A stretch of DNA of 64,000 nucleotides from an archaeon. GTDB lineage: Archaea; Thermoproteota; Nitrososphaeria; Nitrososphaerales; Gagatemarchaeaceae. Position numbers and translations under genes: made by a program. Shown piece by piece: positions 35,652 through 44,952 of this stretch; the stretch's first letter is position 1, and every line of letters starts with the position of its first letter. The stretch covers positions 496,001-560,000 of the forward strand of contig JAKAUC010000009.1 in NCBI GenBank assembly GCA_021827865.1, in the 5' to 3' direction. A model generated the notes under the pieces. That model saw nothing but the letters and a program-made list of their open reading frames with translations. It was not told where the DNA came from and did no database searches.

Positions 35652-36230
35652 GTGAGCAGCCTTGCTATCGACGGGGCGAAGACGGCCCTCGTCGTCATCG
35701 ACCTGCAGAAGGGGATAACGTCCATGGACGCCCAGCCCAACCCCACCAGTACGGTGGTAGCCAACGCGGCCCTGCTGGCTGGCGCATTCAGGGAGCGCGG
35801 CATGCCGGTATACCTTGTCCGCGTGTCGCAGTCCAGGGGGACCTCCCTTAGCGTGTTGTCCGACACATCCTTCCCGTCCAGAGGAGAGATGCCACCAGAC
35901 TGGGCAGACATCGTCCCCGAGCTCGGGCCCGCCCCCTCCGACGTGGTGATCACGAAGCGCCAGTGGGGGGCGTTCTACGGCACGGACCTCGAGCTGAGGC
36001 TCAGGCGGGGAAGCACGGACTCCATAGTCCTCTGTGGCATAGCGACCACGTACGGTGTCGAGAGCACGGCGAGGTTCGCCTACGAGTACGGCTTTCAGCA
36101 GTTGTTCGCCGAGGACGCCATGTCCGACCGCTCGGCCGACGCCCACAGGAACGCGGTGGAGTTCGTCCTGAAGAGGATAGGCAGGGTCAGGAAGACCCAG
36201 GAGATCCTCGACGCCCTCCCGCGACCTTGA
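35652..36230 (+). CDS. Isochorismatase-family cysteine hydrolase
   Basis: TALVVIDLQKGI, VITKRQWGAFYGTDLELRLRRGSTDSIVLCGIATTYGVESTAR. Confidence 0.9.
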   Translation: MSSLAIDGAKTALVVIDLQKGITSMDAQPNPTSTVVANAALLAGAFRERGMPVYLVRVSQSRGTSLSVLSDTSFPSRGEMPPDWADIVPELGPAPSDVVITKRQWGAFYGTDLELRLRRGSTDSIVLCGIATTYGVESTARFAYEYGFQQLFAEDAMSDRSADAHRNAVEFVLKRIGRVRKTQEILDALPRP

Positions 36231-36273
36231 TTCCAGGGGTCTCGCTTATATCTCAGCGCGTGTCGCGTGAGAC

Positions 36274-36654
36274 GTGATGCTGCAGATACAGTGGGACAAA
36301 ATCATAACCGAGATCTTCAAGTTCGACCGAAGGTTGAGGTCGGCCCAGATTCTGGACCAGAGCGGGAGGCATGTCGCCGGAGGGATGAGGAAGGGAATCC
36401 CCTCGCTGGAGCCCCAGAGCGAGGACATCAGGCTCATCGCGGGCATAACCATACAGATCAATAACGACAGGACCTGGGACCGCTACTTCGGGAAGAACCA
36501 GTACACTTTCAACAAGAGGGAGAGGCTGAACATCATGACGTTCTACCTCGGGGACAAGCTGGTGCTGGTCTCTGCCGAGCCGGATTTCACCCTCCAGCAG
36601 GCACAGGACCTGAGAAACCAGATAATAACGAACCACGCTGACTTGGCGAGATAA
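36274..36654 (+). CDS. Roadblock-like small protein (DUF6659-like)
   Basis: SAQILDQSGRHVAGGMRKGIPSLEPQSEDIRLIAGITIQIN. Confidence 0.5.
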   Translation: MMLQIQWDKIITEIFKFDRRLRSAQILDQSGRHVAGGMRKGIPSLEPQSEDIRLIAGITIQINNDRTWDRYFGKNQYTFNKRERLNIMTFYLGDKLVLVSAEPDFTLQQAQDLRNQIITNHADLAR

Positions 36655-36672
36655 AATAGGAAGAGTCAGGTC

Positions 36673-36852
36673 TCAGGTGAGACCTAGCTCAGGGAACTTC
36701 GCCTTGACGAGCCCGAGCTCGCCTTGGAGCGTCCTGATGCGCTCGGCGTACTTCTTCATGTCAGCGGCGTTGTTCTGGACCTTGGCGACCTTGTAGCCGC
36801 GCCAGGCCTTCTTCAGAGCACCCCAGGACTGACCCTTCGTGTACTGCGACAT
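36673..36852 (-). CDS. 59-aa basic helical protein (not in ORF track)
   Basis: MSQYTKGQSWGALKKAWRGYKVAKVQNNAADMKKYAERIRTLQGELGLVKAKFPELGLT; TATA (GCTTATATCG) and SD (GGGAGGGG) upstream. Confidence 0.75.
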   Translation of the reverse strand: MSQYTKGQSWGALKKAWRGYKVAKVQNNAADMKKYAERIRTLQGELGLVKAKFPELGLT

Positions 36853-37190
36853 GAGAGAGTACCCCTCCCTGAGACGATATAAGCATTAACGCCTCATGCA
36901 GCATGGCTTGGGCCGTTAGTTGTGGCGCCCATGGCATGAGGGGTGAACCATGGCTGTAGCCAGCCCATCCCCCCCCACCCATGCATCTCATTGAGCCCAG
37001 CCACAGGATACTTCGATGGAGGCTGGAACGTCAGGCTTGAGGTCATGAAGCAGATCAATTGCCTTGAGGCCATCGGCCGCCGCCATGCGGGCCACATCGT
37101 GTAACAGACTCCCGATGCGCAAGAAAAGACCCGAAAGGACCACCCGGAGCTCAAGCTGGGCCGCCTCCGCCTCCCAGGGAATGTGGCTAT

Positions 37191-37610
37191 TCAGTCAGCG
37201 TCGAAGGGGTCCTTGGCGGGCGCCGACTCCTTCACTTCGAACGGGATTCTGTTCCCGTTGTGGTCATAGACTCCGAGGTTGTCGACCGTGGCATATGGGT
37301 ACCCCATTATCACCATGAGCTTCCCGGTGGCGTGGAGCAGGTCCTGGTGGGAAGGCCTGTGGTTCCCAGAGGGGTGGGAGTGGGCGACCCCGACGTAGGA
37401 GAAGTCTACCGGGAGCATCCACCAGCTGAACGACGAGAACGCGGCCCCGTGGCTGGCGAGGGGCGGGATCACCACCCCGGTCACCTCTACCACCCCTTTC
37501 TTCGACTTGCCCCTGAGGAGGAGGATCCCCTCGTTGGGGTAGGCCATGGCTGAGTAGCTGAACAGGCTGTCCACCACCTGCTTCTGGAAGATGACCTTCT
37601 CTAGGACCAT
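37191..37610 (-). CDS. JAB/MPN+ (JAMM) metalloprotease
   Basis: JAMM motif AHSHPSGNHRPSHQDL. Confidence 0.88.
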   Translation of the reverse strand: MVLEKVIFQKQVVDSLFSYSAMAYPNEGILLLRGKSKKGVVEVTGVVIPPLASHGAAFSSFSWWMLPVDFSYVGVAHSHPSGNHRPSHQDLLHATGKLMVIMGYPYATVDNLGVYDHNGNRIPFEVKESAPAKDPFDAD

Positions 37611-37619
37611 CCCGCCCGC

Positions 37620-38207
37620 CTACTTCAGGAGGCCGAGGAAGTTGGCCACCACCCTATCCCCGTCAGGATTAGCCTGAGTGTACCGCTCCGGGTGGAACTG
37701 GACACCGTAGAGGGCGCGGGTCCTGTGCTTCATGGCCGCGATGGCGCTGGTCTCGCTTCTGGCCAGGAGGGTGAACCCGTCCGGGACCGACTTCACCACC
37801 TCGTACCTCGACTCCAGGAGGGTGAGGGACCTCGGGAGCCCACCGAACAGCGGGTCGTCGGCCAGGACCGTTGTCTTCACCATCTCGAGGACGTGCCTCT
37901 TGTCTTTCACCACCTCGGCGCCGAAGGCGTGGGCCATGAGTTGGTGGCCGAAGCAGATGCCGAGGATGGGGACGCGGGCGTCAAGCACCGCCTGGGCCTC
38001 GGCCTGGAACTTGTCCTTGGTCCGGGTGTCTGTCATCATCTCGGGGGAGCCGCTCAGAGCGACGCCGTCGAAGGAGTCGAACCTGGCGGCCGACGCCTCA
38101 CCCCACTCGACGGCGGCCACATCGGCGCCGTTCCCCGCCAGGCACTTTTCCAGGGCCCCGGCGCGGTCCCTGGCAGGGTAGTTGTTCACCACGAGGACCT
38201 TGGCCAA
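37620..38207 (-). CDS. Class I glutamine amidotransferase (GMP synthase subunit A-like)
   Basis: VPILGICFGHQLMAHAFG nucleophile elbow; YGVQFHPE. Confidence 0.9.
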   Translation of the reverse strand: MAKVLVVNNYPARDRAGALEKCLAGNGADVAAVEWGEASAARFDSFDGVALSGSPEMMTDTRTKDKFQAEAQAVLDARVPILGICFGHQLMAHAFGAEVVKDKRHVLEMVKTTVLADDPLFGGLPRSLTLLESRYEVVKSVPDGFTLLARSETSAIAAMKHRTRALYGVQFHPERYTQANPDGDRVVANFLGLLK

Positions 38208-38317
38208 TGCGAATCAAGGAGTGTCTTCAAGATAAGAACTTTCACGGAAACAGCAAGAACCTCAGAACAGTTTAAAAGGCCAAGGAATTCGTTGGCAAAA
38301 AGGAGCAAGGCAAGAAA

Positions 38318-39064
38318 ATGTTTGCACCTTCGGCAGGATACGACAGGGCGATCACCATATTCTCGCCCGACGGTAGGCTGTACCAGGTGGAGTACGCGCT
38401 GGAGACGGTCAGGAGAGGGAACCTGGCGGTGGGCGTCCAAACCAAGCACGGAGTCGTGCTGGCTGTGGAAGAGAAGCAGAGGAAGCTCCAGAGCGCAGAG
38501 TCGGTCATCAAGATGTTCCAGATCGACGACCACGTCGGTGCGGTCGGGGCCGGCTACATCCCTGACGCGAGGATACAGGTGGACAACGCCCGGGTCCTGG
38601 CGCAGAGCAACAGGCTGATCTACGACGAGCCGGTCGACGTCGAAGCCATAGCCAAGCGCATCGCTGACATGAACCAGCAGTACACGCAGTACGCCGGCGT
38701 TAGGCCATTCGGTGTCTCCCTCATCATAGCGGGGGTCGACGAAGCGGGGCCGGTGGTCTACCTCGCCGATCCGACGGGGACGTATTCAGGGTTCCATGCC
38801 ATCGCCATAGGGCAGGGGAGCGACCAGGTGAACGACTACCTGGAGAAGAACTACTCGTCGGACCTGAACCTTGAGGGGGCTGTCACGCTGGCCATCGAGT
38901 GCATCTATCTCGTGAGCGAGGACAAGAGCGGGACATCGCACATCAAGGTCGCCGTCGTGGAGGCTGGGACCAAGAAGTGGAGGCGCCTCGCTGAGGCGGA
39001 GATAGGTAAGAGCGCTTCTAGTGCCAAGACGAAGTCAGACAAGCCTCCGGCCAAGAGCTCCTGA
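38318..39064 (+). CDS. psmA: Proteasome subunit alpha
   Basis: GYDRAITIFSPDGRLYQVEYALETVRRGNLAVGV. Confidence 0.98.
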   Translation: MFAPSAGYDRAITIFSPDGRLYQVEYALETVRRGNLAVGVQTKHGVVLAVEEKQRKLQSAESVIKMFQIDDHVGAVGAGYIPDARIQVDNARVLAQSNRLIYDEPVDVEAIAKRIADMNQQYTQYAGVRPFGVSLIIAGVDEAGPVVYLADPTGTYSGFHAIAIGQGSDQVNDYLEKNYSSDLNLEGAVTLAIECIYLVSEDKSGTSHIKVAVVEAGTKKWRRLAEAEIGKSASSAKTKSDKPPAKSS

Positions 39065-39079
39065 GTAGCGTCGGCTCAG

Positions 39080-39820
39080 ATGAGCGGATCCTTCGGTCGG
39101 AGCGGCGGAGACTTCAAGCCGAGGACCCACGAATCCTCAAAGTTCACCACGGTCAAGCTCGTCGTCGGAGGGGAACACTACGAGATACTGGTCAATCCTG
39201 ACTCGGCCCTGTCGTTCAAGCAGGGGAGGAACGTCGAGCCTTCTACCGTGATTGCAGTGGACGAGGTCTACTCGGACTCGAGGAAGGGACTCAGGGCCAG
39301 CAGCGAGAAGCTGAAGCTCCACTTCGGGACCGACGACCATGCGAAGGCTGCCCTCGAGATATTGAAGAGAGGGGAGCTGAACCTTACCCAGGAACAGAGG
39401 AAGAAGCTCACGGAAGAGAAGAGGCGGGCGATAATAGCGGCCATCTCGAAGAACTTCGTCGACCCGAGGACAATGCTCCCGCACCCCCCGACGAGGATAG
39501 ACCAGGCTATGCTGGAGGCCCGGGTGTCGGTTGACCCGTTCCAGGACGCCAACGAGCAGATGAAGACTGTGGTGGACGCATTGAGGACCATACTTCCGCT
39601 GAAGTCGGAGAAGGTCAGGCTACAGGTGAAGGTGGCTGCCCAGTACACCGGCCAGGCCATCGGGGTCATGAAGAACTACGGCGAGATAGTCAAGGAGGAC
39701 TGGCTGGCCGACGGGACGCTCTCCGCAATAGTAGAAATACCCGCCGGCGGACAGCCCGGCCTGCTGGACCGCCTCGGCTCGACCACGAAGGGGGCCGCTC
39801 AGGTCACAGTGGTGAAATAG
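39080..39820 (+). CDS. sbds: SBDS ribosome maturation protein
   Basis: VVGGEHYEILVNPDSALSFKQGR...KRRAIIAAISKNFVDPRTMLPHPPTRID. Confidence 0.96.
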   Translation: MSGSFGRSGGDFKPRTHESSKFTTVKLVVGGEHYEILVNPDSALSFKQGRNVEPSTVIAVDEVYSDSRKGLRASSEKLKLHFGTDDHAKAALEILKRGELNLTQEQRKKLTEEKRRAIIAAISKNFVDPRTMLPHPPTRIDQAMLEARVSVDPFQDANEQMKTVVDALRTILPLKSEKVRLQVKVAAQYTGQAIGVMKNYGEIVKEDWLADGTLSAIVEIPAGGQPGLLDRLGSTTKGAAQVTVVK

Positions 39821-39822
39821 AG

Positions 39823-40509
39823 ATGCCAATGATACAAAGGAAACAGGTAATCCCGGGAGACGTCGTAGCCAAGGGGAACTACCGCTACGGGAGTTACATC
39901 GAGAAGCACGGAGACGAGTATGTGGCCCTCAGGGTGGGGGTCGCAGAGGTGCTGAGGGACGAGATCAAGCTCAACCCCCTCACCGGGCCTTACCTCCCGC
40001 ACACCGACGACGAGGTGATAGGCAAGGTGGTGGACATCAACGGGTTCGGGTGGGTGGTGGACATCAACTCGTGCTTCGACGGATTCCTCCCCGCCTCATT
40101 CGTCTTCGGGAGGGACTTCTCCCCCGCGACCCACGACCTGTCGAGCAAGTTCAGGGTGGGCGACATCATCGGGACAAGGATAGAGACCTCCGAGAGGTCC
40201 AGGGACCCTCAGCTGAGCATCAGGGGCCAGGGCTACGGGAAGATAGAGTCAGGGGAAATCGTTAAGATATCACCAACGAAGGTCCCCCGAGTAATCGGGA
40301 GAAGAGGTGCGATGATCAACCTAATCAGCGAGAGGACGGGGTGCGACGTCAGGGTGGGCCAGAACGGAGTGGTGGTCGTGGACGGGAGCCCTGAAGGCAT
40401 CATGAAAGCAGTGAAGGCCATCATGCTCGTGGAGGAGGAGACCCACGCGCCGGATCTGATGTCGAAGGTGGAGGAGGCTCTGGGAGGGAGCGCAGTTGGC
40501 GGGAACTAA
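39823..40509 (+). CDS. rrp4: Exosome subunit Rrp4
   Basis: S1 and KH domains: PGDVVAKGNYRYGSYIEK...GEIVKISPTKVPRVIGRRGAMINLI. Confidence 0.96.
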   Translation: MPMIQRKQVIPGDVVAKGNYRYGSYIEKHGDEYVALRVGVAEVLRDEIKLNPLTGPYLPHTDDEVIGKVVDINGFGWVVDINSCFDGFLPASFVFGRDFSPATHDLSSKFRVGDIIGTRIETSERSRDPQLSIRGQGYGKIESGEIVKISPTKVPRVIGRRGAMINLISERTGCDVRVGQNGVVVVDGSPEGIMKAVKAIMLVEEETHAPDLMSKVEEALGGSAVGGN

Positions 40510-41251
40510 GAAGAAGCTCATAGACGAGCACGGGATCCGGCTCGACGGGAGGAAGTGGAACGAGCTCAGGCCCATAAAGCTGCAGGTGGGCATAATGAAG
40601 AACGCCGACGGGTCAGCCTACATCGAGTGGGGGAAGAACAAGATCATGGCCGCGGTGTACGGGCCGAAGGAGGTGCACCCCAAGCACCAGGTGCTCCCGG
40701 ACAGGGCGCTGCTGAGGTGCAGGTACCACATGGCCCCCTTCTCCGTTGACGAGAGGAAGAACCCGGCGCCGTCGAGGAGGGAGATTGAAATCTCGAAGGT
40801 GATCAGGGAGGCGCTGGTGCCGGCGGTGATAGTGGAAGACTACCCGAGGACTGCCATCGAGGTGTGGGTCGAGGTGCTCCAGTCGGACGGAGGGTCGAGG
40901 GTCGCCGGAATCACGGCGGCGTCGCTGGCCCTGGCTGACGCGGGGATCAACATGCGCGACCTCGTGGTCGGGTGCTCCTGCGGCCTCATCGGAGAGCAGG
41001 TGGTCTCTGACCTCGACGACACCGAGGATAAGGAAGGGAATGGAGACATGCCCGTGGCCATAATGCCGAACCTCGGCCAGGTGGGGCTCCTCCAGGTGGA
41101 CGGGGTCTACACGCGGGAGAACTTCCAGAAGGCATTCGAGCTTGCCATCGAGAAGGGGAAGGAGATCTACCAGATGCAGAGGGAAGCTCTGACGACGAGG
41201 TTCTTCGGCGGCGAAGCGCAGTCGACCGAAGTAGAGGAGGCGGCCGAGTAG
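40496..41251 (+). CDS. rrp41: Exosome subunit Rrp41
   Basis: RLDGRKWNELRPIKLQVGIMKNADGSAYIEWGKNKIMAAVYGPKE. Confidence 0.97.
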   Translation: MAGTKKKLIDEHGIRLDGRKWNELRPIKLQVGIMKNADGSAYIEWGKNKIMAAVYGPKEVHPKHQVLPDRALLRCRYHMAPFSVDERKNPAPSRREIEISKVIREALVPAVIVEDYPRTAIEVWVEVLQSDGGSRVAGITAASLALADAGINMRDLVVGCSCGLIGEQVVSDLDDTEDKEGNGDMPVAIMPNLGQVGLLQVDGVYTRENFQKAFELAIEKGKEIYQMQREALTTRFFGGEAQSTEVEEAAE

Positions 41252-42064
41252 ATGTCGATGAAGAAGAACTATGTGGTAGAGACGATCAGGAAGGCGCAGA
41301 TGGTGCAGCTCCTGGCCAACGGGAAACGTCTCGACGGGAGGGGCCTCGACCAGCCCAGGGAGCTGAAGATCGAGACAGGCGTCATTCCGAAGGCCAACGG
41401 CTCGGCCAGGGTGACCCTGGGGAACACTCAGGTCATAGCAGGGGTGAAGATAGCCACGGGGATCCCCTTCCCTGACACGCCGGACAAGGGGATACTGATG
41501 GTCAACGCCGAGATACTCCCCTTGTCATCCCCCTACGCCGAGGCGGGGCCACCCAGCGAGGACGCCATCGAGCTGGCGAGGGTGACGGACAGAGGGATAC
41601 GCGAGTCTGAGATGGTCGACATGAGCAAGCTCAGCCTGATCCCGGGGAAGTCGGTCATCGCAGTGTTCGTAGACTGCAACGTCATGAACGTCGACGGGAA
41701 CCTGTTCGACGCAACCAGCTACGCCGTGGTGTCCGCCCTCAGGACCGCCAAGATGAAGAAGTACGTGGTCAAGGACGACAAGGTCGAGACGACCGACGAG
41801 CTGATCCCCGTCCCTGTAGAGAGGAACCCCGTGTCGGTGACAGTAGCCAGGATAGGCGACAGGCTGGTGGTCGACCCCAGCGCCGAGGAGGAAGGGTCAA
41901 TGGACATGAGGATCACCATCACCACGGACGACGACGGGAACATCTGCGCCAGCCAGAAGGGCGAGGCTAGCACCATCACCCCGGAGCAGGTGCTCCAGGC
42001 GGCGGACACCTCCATCAAGGTCGGCAAGGCGATCAGGGCCCAGATACTGGAGGCGACCAGGTAG
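41252..42064 (+). CDS. rrp42: Exosome subunit Rrp42
   Basis: RLDGRGLDQPRELKIETGVIPKANGSARVTLGNTQVIAGVK. Confidence 0.97.
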   Translation: MSMKKNYVVETIRKAQMVQLLANGKRLDGRGLDQPRELKIETGVIPKANGSARVTLGNTQVIAGVKIATGIPFPDTPDKGILMVNAEILPLSSPYAEAGPPSEDAIELARVTDRGIRESEMVDMSKLSLIPGKSVIAVFVDCNVMNVDGNLFDATSYAVVSALRTAKMKKYVVKDDKVETTDELIPVPVERNPVSVTVARIGDRLVVDPSAEEEGSMDMRITITTDDDGNICASQKGEASTITPEQVLQAADTSIKVGKAIRAQILEATR

Positions 42065-42288
42065 TGCCGAAGGCAAACGAGAGCCTAAAGGGCCTGGGCG
42101 CGAAGTACGGCGGCACCCTCAGGAAGAGGTACGCCAGGGTCTGGAGAACCCTGAAGCAAGCGAGGGAGTGCCCGTCGTGCGCGAGCATGAAGCTCGCCCG
42201 GAGCTCTTCAGGCATCTGGAAGTGCAAGTCCTGCGGCTACACCGTGGCCGGAGGGGCCTATGAGCTCGCGCAGGCGAAGTCGAGATAG
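42064..42288 (+). CDS. rpl37ae: Ribosomal protein L37Ae
   Basis: CPSCASMKLARSSSGIWKCKSCGYTVAGGAY. Confidence 0.96.
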   Translation: MPKANESLKGLGAKYGGTLRKRYARVWRTLKQARECPSCASMKLARSSSGIWKCKSCGYTVAGGAYELAQAKSR

Positions 42289-42499
42289 CCCCATCGAGTC
42301 AGTCGGGCTGAAGATCACTTTCCGAGCCGACAGGCGGACCGCCGCGAAGATAGCCGAGAAGGTCCCCTCAGCGGTCGTCAGGGGGGGCCTGTGCGTAGTG
42401 AGCATCGAAGGGGATGGGCCCGGGGATGTGGCGGAGAAGGCGAGGGCGGTCCTCGAGCAGGTGAGATCCGTCGAATCTGCGTCGAAAGGCTTTAAGTAG
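42260..42499 (+). CDS. pcc1: KEOPS subunit Pcc1-like
   Basis: Position in superoperon; LKITFRADRRTAAKIAEKV...ALEQVRS-like Pcc1 pattern. Confidence 0.75.
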   Translation: MSSRRRSRDSPIESVGLKITFRADRRTAAKIAEKVPSAVVRGGLCVVSIEGDGPGDVAEKARAVLEQVRSVESASKGFK

Positions 42500-42523
42500 A
42501 GACAGGGGTCGCTGGTCCGAAAG

Positions 42524-42910
42524 TTGAGCCAACCAGAACTTCCGCCGCTCCTCCGAGAGCAGCTCGCGAGGTACGACCAGGCGCAACAGAACCTGCAGGC
42601 CGTGCTGGCCCAGAAGCAGCAGGTCGAGCTCGAGCTAAGCGAGACGGAGAAGGCGCAGGAGGAGCTCGGCAAAGCGACGGACTCGGAGGCGGTGTACAAG
42701 TTCGCGGGGAACCTGCTGATCAAGACCAAGAAGGAGGACGTGGTGAAGGAGCTCAATGAGAAGAAGGAGCTGGCAAACACCAGGAAGATGGTCCTGGCGA
42801 AGCAGGAGTCGAGGTTCAGGGAGAGCCTCAAGGACCTCCAGACCAAGATAGACGAGGCCGTGAAGGCGAGGCCGCCGCAGGCGCAGCAGCAGCCGCCCGG
42901 GGACGCATAG
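42524..42910 (+). CDS. pfdB: Prefoldin subunit beta
   Basis: Coiled coil QLARYDQAQQNLQAVLAQKQQVELELSETEKAQEELGKATDSEAVYKFAGNLLIKTKKEDVVKELNEKKE. Confidence 0.95.
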   Translation: MSQPELPPLLREQLARYDQAQQNLQAVLAQKQQVELELSETEKAQEELGKATDSEAVYKFAGNLLIKTKKEDVVKELNEKKELANTRKMVLAKQESRFRESLKDLQTKIDEAVKARPPQAQQQPPGDA

Positions 42911-42923
42911 ACCGTGGCGACCC

Positions 42924-43928
42924 TTGGCCCTTGAAGCGAAACCGGAAGAATTCCCCTTCCTAGAGCCCTCGGTCCTCAGGAAGGCGGCCGTAGTCTGCCA
43001 TAGGAACGCCGATGCGGACGCCTACCTCTCGGCCTACGCCCTCTCCACGCTCATCGGAGCCCTGGCCCCCGGTTGCGAGGTCCACATTGCTACGCCGGGG
43101 GGGATGACGACCCTGACCCAGAAGCTCAGCGCGAAGTTCCCCCACAGAATCGCCGAGGGGAGCGGGGGGGACTACGACCTCTACGTCGCCGTGGACGTGG
43201 GGGACGAAGAGCTGCTGAACGAGTGGAAGGAGAAGTTCAGGGCGAGCCCGGGGGTGAAGGTCCTCGTGGACCACCACCCGCACAGGGGAGGGGACCTCTA
43301 CGGCCACGCAATCGTTGAAGAGGCGGCGACCTCGGCCGCTGAGGTGGTCTGCGGGCTCTTCGAGCGCAAGGGGGTGACCCCGGACCCCCAGACAGCCCAG
43401 GCGCTCCTGGAGGCGATGCTCTTTGACTCCTCTCACCTGGCCATTGCAGGGCCCTCCGGACTCCGGGCTGCTGTGAAGTTGATTGATGCGGGGGCGGACC
43501 TGGCCCTGGCGAGGCGGGAGCTCCGCAGCGAGCCTGACTATGGTGAGGTCCTGGCGAAGCTGAAGGGGGCGCAGAGGATCACGATATTCAGGGCGGGGAC
43601 ATGGGTGGTGGCGACCAGCCACGTCGGCTCGTTCCAGGCCCACGTCGCCAGGTCCCTGATCTACCTCGGGGCCGACCTGGGGCTGGTGGGCGGGGAGTCG
43701 GATGGGGAGACCAGGGTGAGCCTGAGGGCGACCCAGAGGCTCCACGAAGCGACCGGCGTGAAGCTGGGGTCCCAGGTTGCCGAGGAGATGGCGAAGAGGC
43801 TCGGAGGGCACGGCGGCGGACATGCGACCGCCGCTTCATTCTCCACGCCCACGGCGGAGGAGGACACGGTGCAGGCGACCTTGAAGCGGCTCGAGGAGCT
43901 CCTCGGTGAGCTGAAGAAGCTGGACTAG
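42924..43928 (+). CDS. DHH-family phosphoesterase
   Basis: VVCHRNADADAYLSAYAL, VAVDVGDEE, VLVDHHPHRGG, GGHGGGHATAASF. Confidence 0.92.
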   Translation: MALEAKPEEFPFLEPSVLRKAAVVCHRNADADAYLSAYALSTLIGALAPGCEVHIATPGGMTTLTQKLSAKFPHRIAEGSGGDYDLYVAVDVGDEELLNEWKEKFRASPGVKVLVDHHPHRGGDLYGHAIVEEAATSAAEVVCGLFERKGVTPDPQTAQALLEAMLFDSSHLAIAGPSGLRAAVKLIDAGADLALARRELRSEPDYGEVLAKLKGAQRITIFRAGTWVVATSHVGSFQAHVARSLIYLGADLGLVGGESDGETRVSLRATQRLHEATGVKLGSQVAEEMAKRLGGHGGGHATAASFSTPTAEEDTVQATLKRLEELLGELKKLD

Positions 43929-44494
43929 GAGTATCTGGCGGACGCCCTGCTCTTCAGGAACCCCTCGAAAGAGAGCTTGAACCAAGGCGTGTAGAGGTCC
44001 GGGTGCGCCCGCATATCAGCGGCCACGTCAGCGACCCTGGCCCACCTCACCGAAGACATCTCGTCCCCGTTGGGCACGATCTTCCCGTCGAAGTCTCCCA
44101 CCAGGACCCTGCAGAACTCGTTCTCGGCGTTGGGTCCCTGGGGAGCGAAATAGACGAACGAGTGCACGTCCTCCAGCCCCCCCACGGTCGCGCTCAGCTC
44201 TTCCTTCGCCCGGCGCGAAGCCGCCTGCTGGTATGTCTCCCCAGGGTAGACGTGGCTCGTGAAAGAGACGTCCCAGGCGCCCGGCCAGAGGAGCTTCTTC
44301 TGACTGCGCTGCTGCAGCAGAAGCTTCCCGTCGTGGAAGATCAGCGCGGTGTACGCTCTGTGCCGCCTCCCCCTCCCCGCGTGGCAGTTCTCGCGCGTAT
44401 CAGTCCCCAGCTCGTTGTCATTGTCGTCCACGAGTATCAGTATCTCTTGCTTGGCCAACTCTCCCGCATCCCCCATGGATTCTAGATAAGCCAA
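43925..44494 (-). CDS. NUDIX hydrolase (IPP isomerase-like)
   Basis: LILVDDNDNELGTDTRENCHAGRGRRHRAYTALIF; TSHVYPGETYQQAASRRAKEEL. Confidence 0.85.
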   Translation of the reverse strand: MAYLESMGDAGELAKQEILILVDDNDNELGTDTRENCHAGRGRRHRAYTALIFHDGKLLLQQRSQKKLLWPGAWDVSFTSHVYPGETYQQAASRRAKEELSATVGGLEDVHSFVYFAPQGPNAENEFCRVLVGDFDGKIVPNGDEMSSVRWARVADVAADMRAHPDLYTPWFKLSFEGFLKSRASARYS

Positions 44495-44529
44495 TCGGGC
44501 TTTTAATCTCAGCCCCCGGAGGGCGCCTG

Positions 44530-44952
44530 ATGCGCCTGTCGGTGACGGGGACGGTGTTCAGCGGAATGGGGAAGGGGAAGTACTACGTCGGCCACCCTGA
44601 GTACCAGAGGCGCTTCAGGGAGCGGCTGGGCTATTCCCCCTACCCGGGGACACTCAACGTGAAGCTCGAAGACGGGGCGCTGATACGGAAGCTTGAGGAG
44701 ATTAGGAAAGCGGACGGGGTGAAGATAGAGGGGTTCACGCTGGGAGGGGAGTCGTTCAGCTCCCTGACGTGCTTTGAAGGTGAATTGAGAGGGGAGAAGG
44801 TCACGCTCCTCTTCATCGACATCACCTACTACAACGAGACGGTCGCTGAGCTGGTCTCACCGGCCTACCTCAGGGGGAAGCTCGGCTTGAAGGACGGCGA
44901 GTACGTGACCTTCAGCGTCGACGTGCCCACCCCTCGCCAAGGTAGGCCATGA
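44530..44952 (+). CDS. ribK: Archaeal CTP-dependent riboflavin kinase (stand-alone)
   Basis: GTVFSGMGKGKYYVGHPEYQRRFRERLGYSPYPGTLNVKL. Confidence 0.92.
   Translation: MRLSVTGTVFSGMGKGKYYVGHPEYQRRFRERLGYSPYPGTLNVKLEDGALIRKLEEIRKADGVKIEGFTLGGESFSSLTCFEGELRGEKVTLLFIDITYYNETVAELVSPAYLRGKLGLKDGEYVTFSVDVPTPRQGRP

Noticed and set aside
36894-37154. 86-aa minus ORF and 36-aa plus ORF near a TGGCT-GT-AGCCA hairpin
   Set aside because: Composition not protein-like; no recognisable motif; too weak to call.
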